Positions 3,904 to 5,418 of a stretch of 5,418 bases of DNA are shown piece after piece. Below the pieces are notes generated by a model. The model was not told the origin of the DNA. It worked only from the letters and a program-made list of their open reading frames with translations, and ran no database searches. The stretch covers positions 1 to 5,418 of the forward strand of contig JALSIU010000059.1 of NCBI GenBank assembly GCA_026989715.1. Reading direction: 5' to 3'. How positions within the stretch are numbered: position 1 is the first letter of the stretch; the number at the start of each line of letters is the position of its first letter. The DNA comes from Methylomonas sp. GTDB taxonomy: Bacteria > Pseudomonadota > Gammaproteobacteria > Methylococcales > Methylomonadaceae. Both the position numbers and the translations under genes were made by a program.

Positions 3904-5418
3904 ATGTCAGCATTAAAACCTATTCTCGCAACGCTACTGGCAAGCTATATCCCCACCGCCCTATCTGTAACTGCCGTCAGCATCGGCGCACAAAGTGCCG
4001 ATGGATTAGCTGCCATTAGCCACAAACTAAGTACCTCCGGGAGCACCTTTCTCTCATCTGAAGCCATCGCCTTAAGCTTTCATATGCAAATCGCAACGGA
4101 AGATATAGGCTTTGCCAGCGAACTCTATTTAGTCGCCAAAATAGGCACATTAAATTACATCCGCACCAACGATAATAGCTGGCAAATTTGGGAAGACAAC
4201 ACCCCCATTATTGCCACCAAAACACTGACATTAAGTGCCAGCGAATCACTTACCGTTCTAGATAATAATAATTTGCCCGCAGGTGAATACCTTATTTACG
4301 CCGGCTATAAAACACGGCAAGGCAATATCAACTACACAGGCGACCCAACAACTTTCCTGGTGTTTGCTAAAGACAGTCATAAATTACACCCGATAAAACA
4401 CCCGGAAATTTTACATGACTACCTCTATCAAGCCGCCATCAACATGCAAAATTATATTTACCCTTATATGGACAGGGTATTTGCCACCGCAACGGATGCC
4501 GCCGCCACACCTGAAACAAGTACCGCAACAACAGTGAATATTTCCGGCACCACCTTACAAGAAGCAGGCGTTGATGAAGGAGACCGCATAAAAACGGACG
4601 GTGATTTATTATTTAGCTTACAAGCTTGTAAAGATGACCTGCAACAAAGTTGCCTACACAGCTATCAGCTCCAAGATGCCCCCGCACAAGCCACAGGCAT
4701 TAGTGCCTTGCAATTATCTCATACCAGTACAACAGGCAATGCCTACTATGCCAGCCAACGCCTCGGTGAAATTTACTTACGACGCGCCCAAGAAAGCAGC
4801 CCGCGCTCACTTATCTGGTTAAATACGGAAAACCCGTGGCAAATTCAGCCGACTGTTTATAAAAATTGGGTAACGTACGACAATAAAATCAACATAAAGT
4901 TTATTGAGGCAGCTAACCCCGCCCAAATGTCCCTCCAACAGCAATTCACACTCGATGGCGAACTCTTATCAAGTCGCCTAGTCGATGGTGTGCTGTATAT
5001 TTTAAGTCGCTATACCAGCGCATACCAACAGCCCTATATTTACCCAATTCCCGAACCCCTACGCCTAGACTCGGAAAAATCAATCCTGCCCATGCCTCCG
5101 GAAGCCCCCCAAGGTGCTCCGGTTAACGCCATAAAACCACCACTAGACTTTTTTCTACCCCACTATTACGACAACAATAGGGCACAACACGCGCTAGTCA
5201 CAGCAGAAAATTGTTTTATCGCACCACAAAGCAAAGAGTATGATAACCAAGCCAGCATCAGTGTTCTAACCGCCATTCCGGTCAATAACCCAAGTGCCTT
5301 ACAAAGCCGCTGCATAACAGGCAATATCGAAACATTCTACGCCTCACCTAAGGCTCTTTACTTTGCTACCAGCCGCTACCCTTACACAACAAGCGGCACC
5401 TCTCTACGCTATGATGGC
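3904..5418 (+). CDS. Exported beta-propeller domain protein (COG4880/PF09826-like), 3' end beyond window
   Basis: An open frame of 505 codons with no stop before the window edge. Residues 1 to about 24 look like a signal peptide (Lys5, hydrophobic 6-24, possible cut after VTA). Residues about 45-157 form a separate beta-rich domain with a SELYLVAKI strand (72-80), a WQIWEDN motif (93-99) and LPAGEYLIYAGY (124-135); this looks like an extracellular beta-sandwich I cannot name. A helical segment (about 168-194) and an Ala/Thr linker (194-211) follow. From 215 the hallmark of the C-terminal beta-propeller family appears: TTLQEAGVDEGDRIKTDG (216-233). Then come blade-like pieces: SRLVDGVLYILSRY (357-370), LVTAENCFI (431-439), and ITGNIETFYASPKALYFATS (471-490). 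Cys242/250 and Cys437/470 could form disulfides. The propeller family is distantly related to WD-40; its function is unknown, probably surface or periplasmic. The start is fixed by AAAGGAG 5 nt upstream. It probably has its own promoter rather than sharing the lipase transcript. Confidence 0.85.
   Translation, partial: MSALKPILATLLASYIPTALSVTAVSIGAQSADGLAAISHKLSTSGSTFLSSEAIALSFHMQIATEDIGFASELYLVAKIGTLNYIRTNDNSWQIWEDNTPIIATKTLTLSASESLTVLDNNNLPAGEYLIYAGYKTRQGNINYTGDPTTFLVFAKDSHKLHPIKHPEILHDYLYQAAINMQNYIYPYMDRVFATATDAAATPETSTATTVNISGTTLQEAGVDEGDRIKTDGDLLFSLQACKDDLQQSCLHSYQLQDAPAQATGISALQLSHTSTTGNAYYASQRLGEIYLRRAQESSPRSLIWLNTENPWQIQPTVYKNWVTYDNKINIKFIEAANPAQMSLQQQFTLDGELLSSRLVDGVLYILSRYTSAYQQPYIYPIPEPLRLDSEKSILPMPPEAPQGAPVNAIKPPLDFFLPHYYDNNRAQHALVTAENCFIAPQSKEYDNQASISVLTAIPVNNPSALQSRCITGNIETFYASPKALYFATSRYPYTTSGTSLRYDG

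Noticed and set aside
4601..4822. 73-codon plus-strand frame inside the beta-propeller gene
   Set aside because: It is out of frame within a continuous 505-codon frame that carries family motifs on both sides.

Overview
The window looks like ordinary chromosomal DNA of a gammaproteobacterium with moderate, slightly AT-leaning composition. Three things point that way: a DUF2782 gene followed directly by an APH-type thrB, a YccA protein that resembles the E. coli one along its whole length, and a proteobacterial group II truncated haemoglobin. The low-GC style and the DUF1097 and beta-propeller genes would fit a methanotroph or sulfur oxidiser (Methylococcales or Thiotrichales), but the sequence does not settle this. 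I see no mobile element, CRISPR array, tRNA or rRNA.

Layout. Positions 1-726 (minus) carry a two-gene operon: a small exported DUF2782 protein and, 5 nt downstream, homoserine kinase (thrB, cut by the window edge and starting with GTG). Positions 727-1024 form a divergent intergenic region. It holds a candidate promoter for each side and, on the plus strand, an unusually structured leader for the next gene. Positions 1025-1558 (plus) encode a DUF1097 membrane protein. A 12-bp bidirectional terminator (1573-1609) separates it from a convergent group II truncated haemoglobin (1631-2023, minus). Divergent from the globin is yccA (2119-2787, plus), a Bax-inhibitor-1 family membrane protein that ends in a strong terminator (2809-2850). 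Next come a class 3 lipase-like alpha/beta hydrolase (2903-3715, plus) and a large exported beta-propeller protein that starts at 3904 and runs off the right end with no stop codon.

The genes are mostly single transcription units with unrelated roles: threonine biosynthesis, membrane proteins, haem/O2 chemistry, membrane protein quality control, ester hydrolysis and a cell-surface or periplasmic protein. Only DUF2782-thrB is clearly an operon.

The most interesting signal is the DUF1097 leader (about 925-1033). Two hairpins sit back to back. The loop of the second contains CACCTC, an exact complement of the strong Shine-Dalgarno GAGGTG 23 nt downstream, so an H-type pseudoknot could hide the ribosome site. 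That Shine-Dalgarno is ideally spaced for a two-codon mini-ORF (ATG GAG TAA) whose stop overlaps the annotated start. This looks like a cis-acting translational switch (riboswitch, thermosensor or autoregulatory leader). I do not recognise it as a known class.
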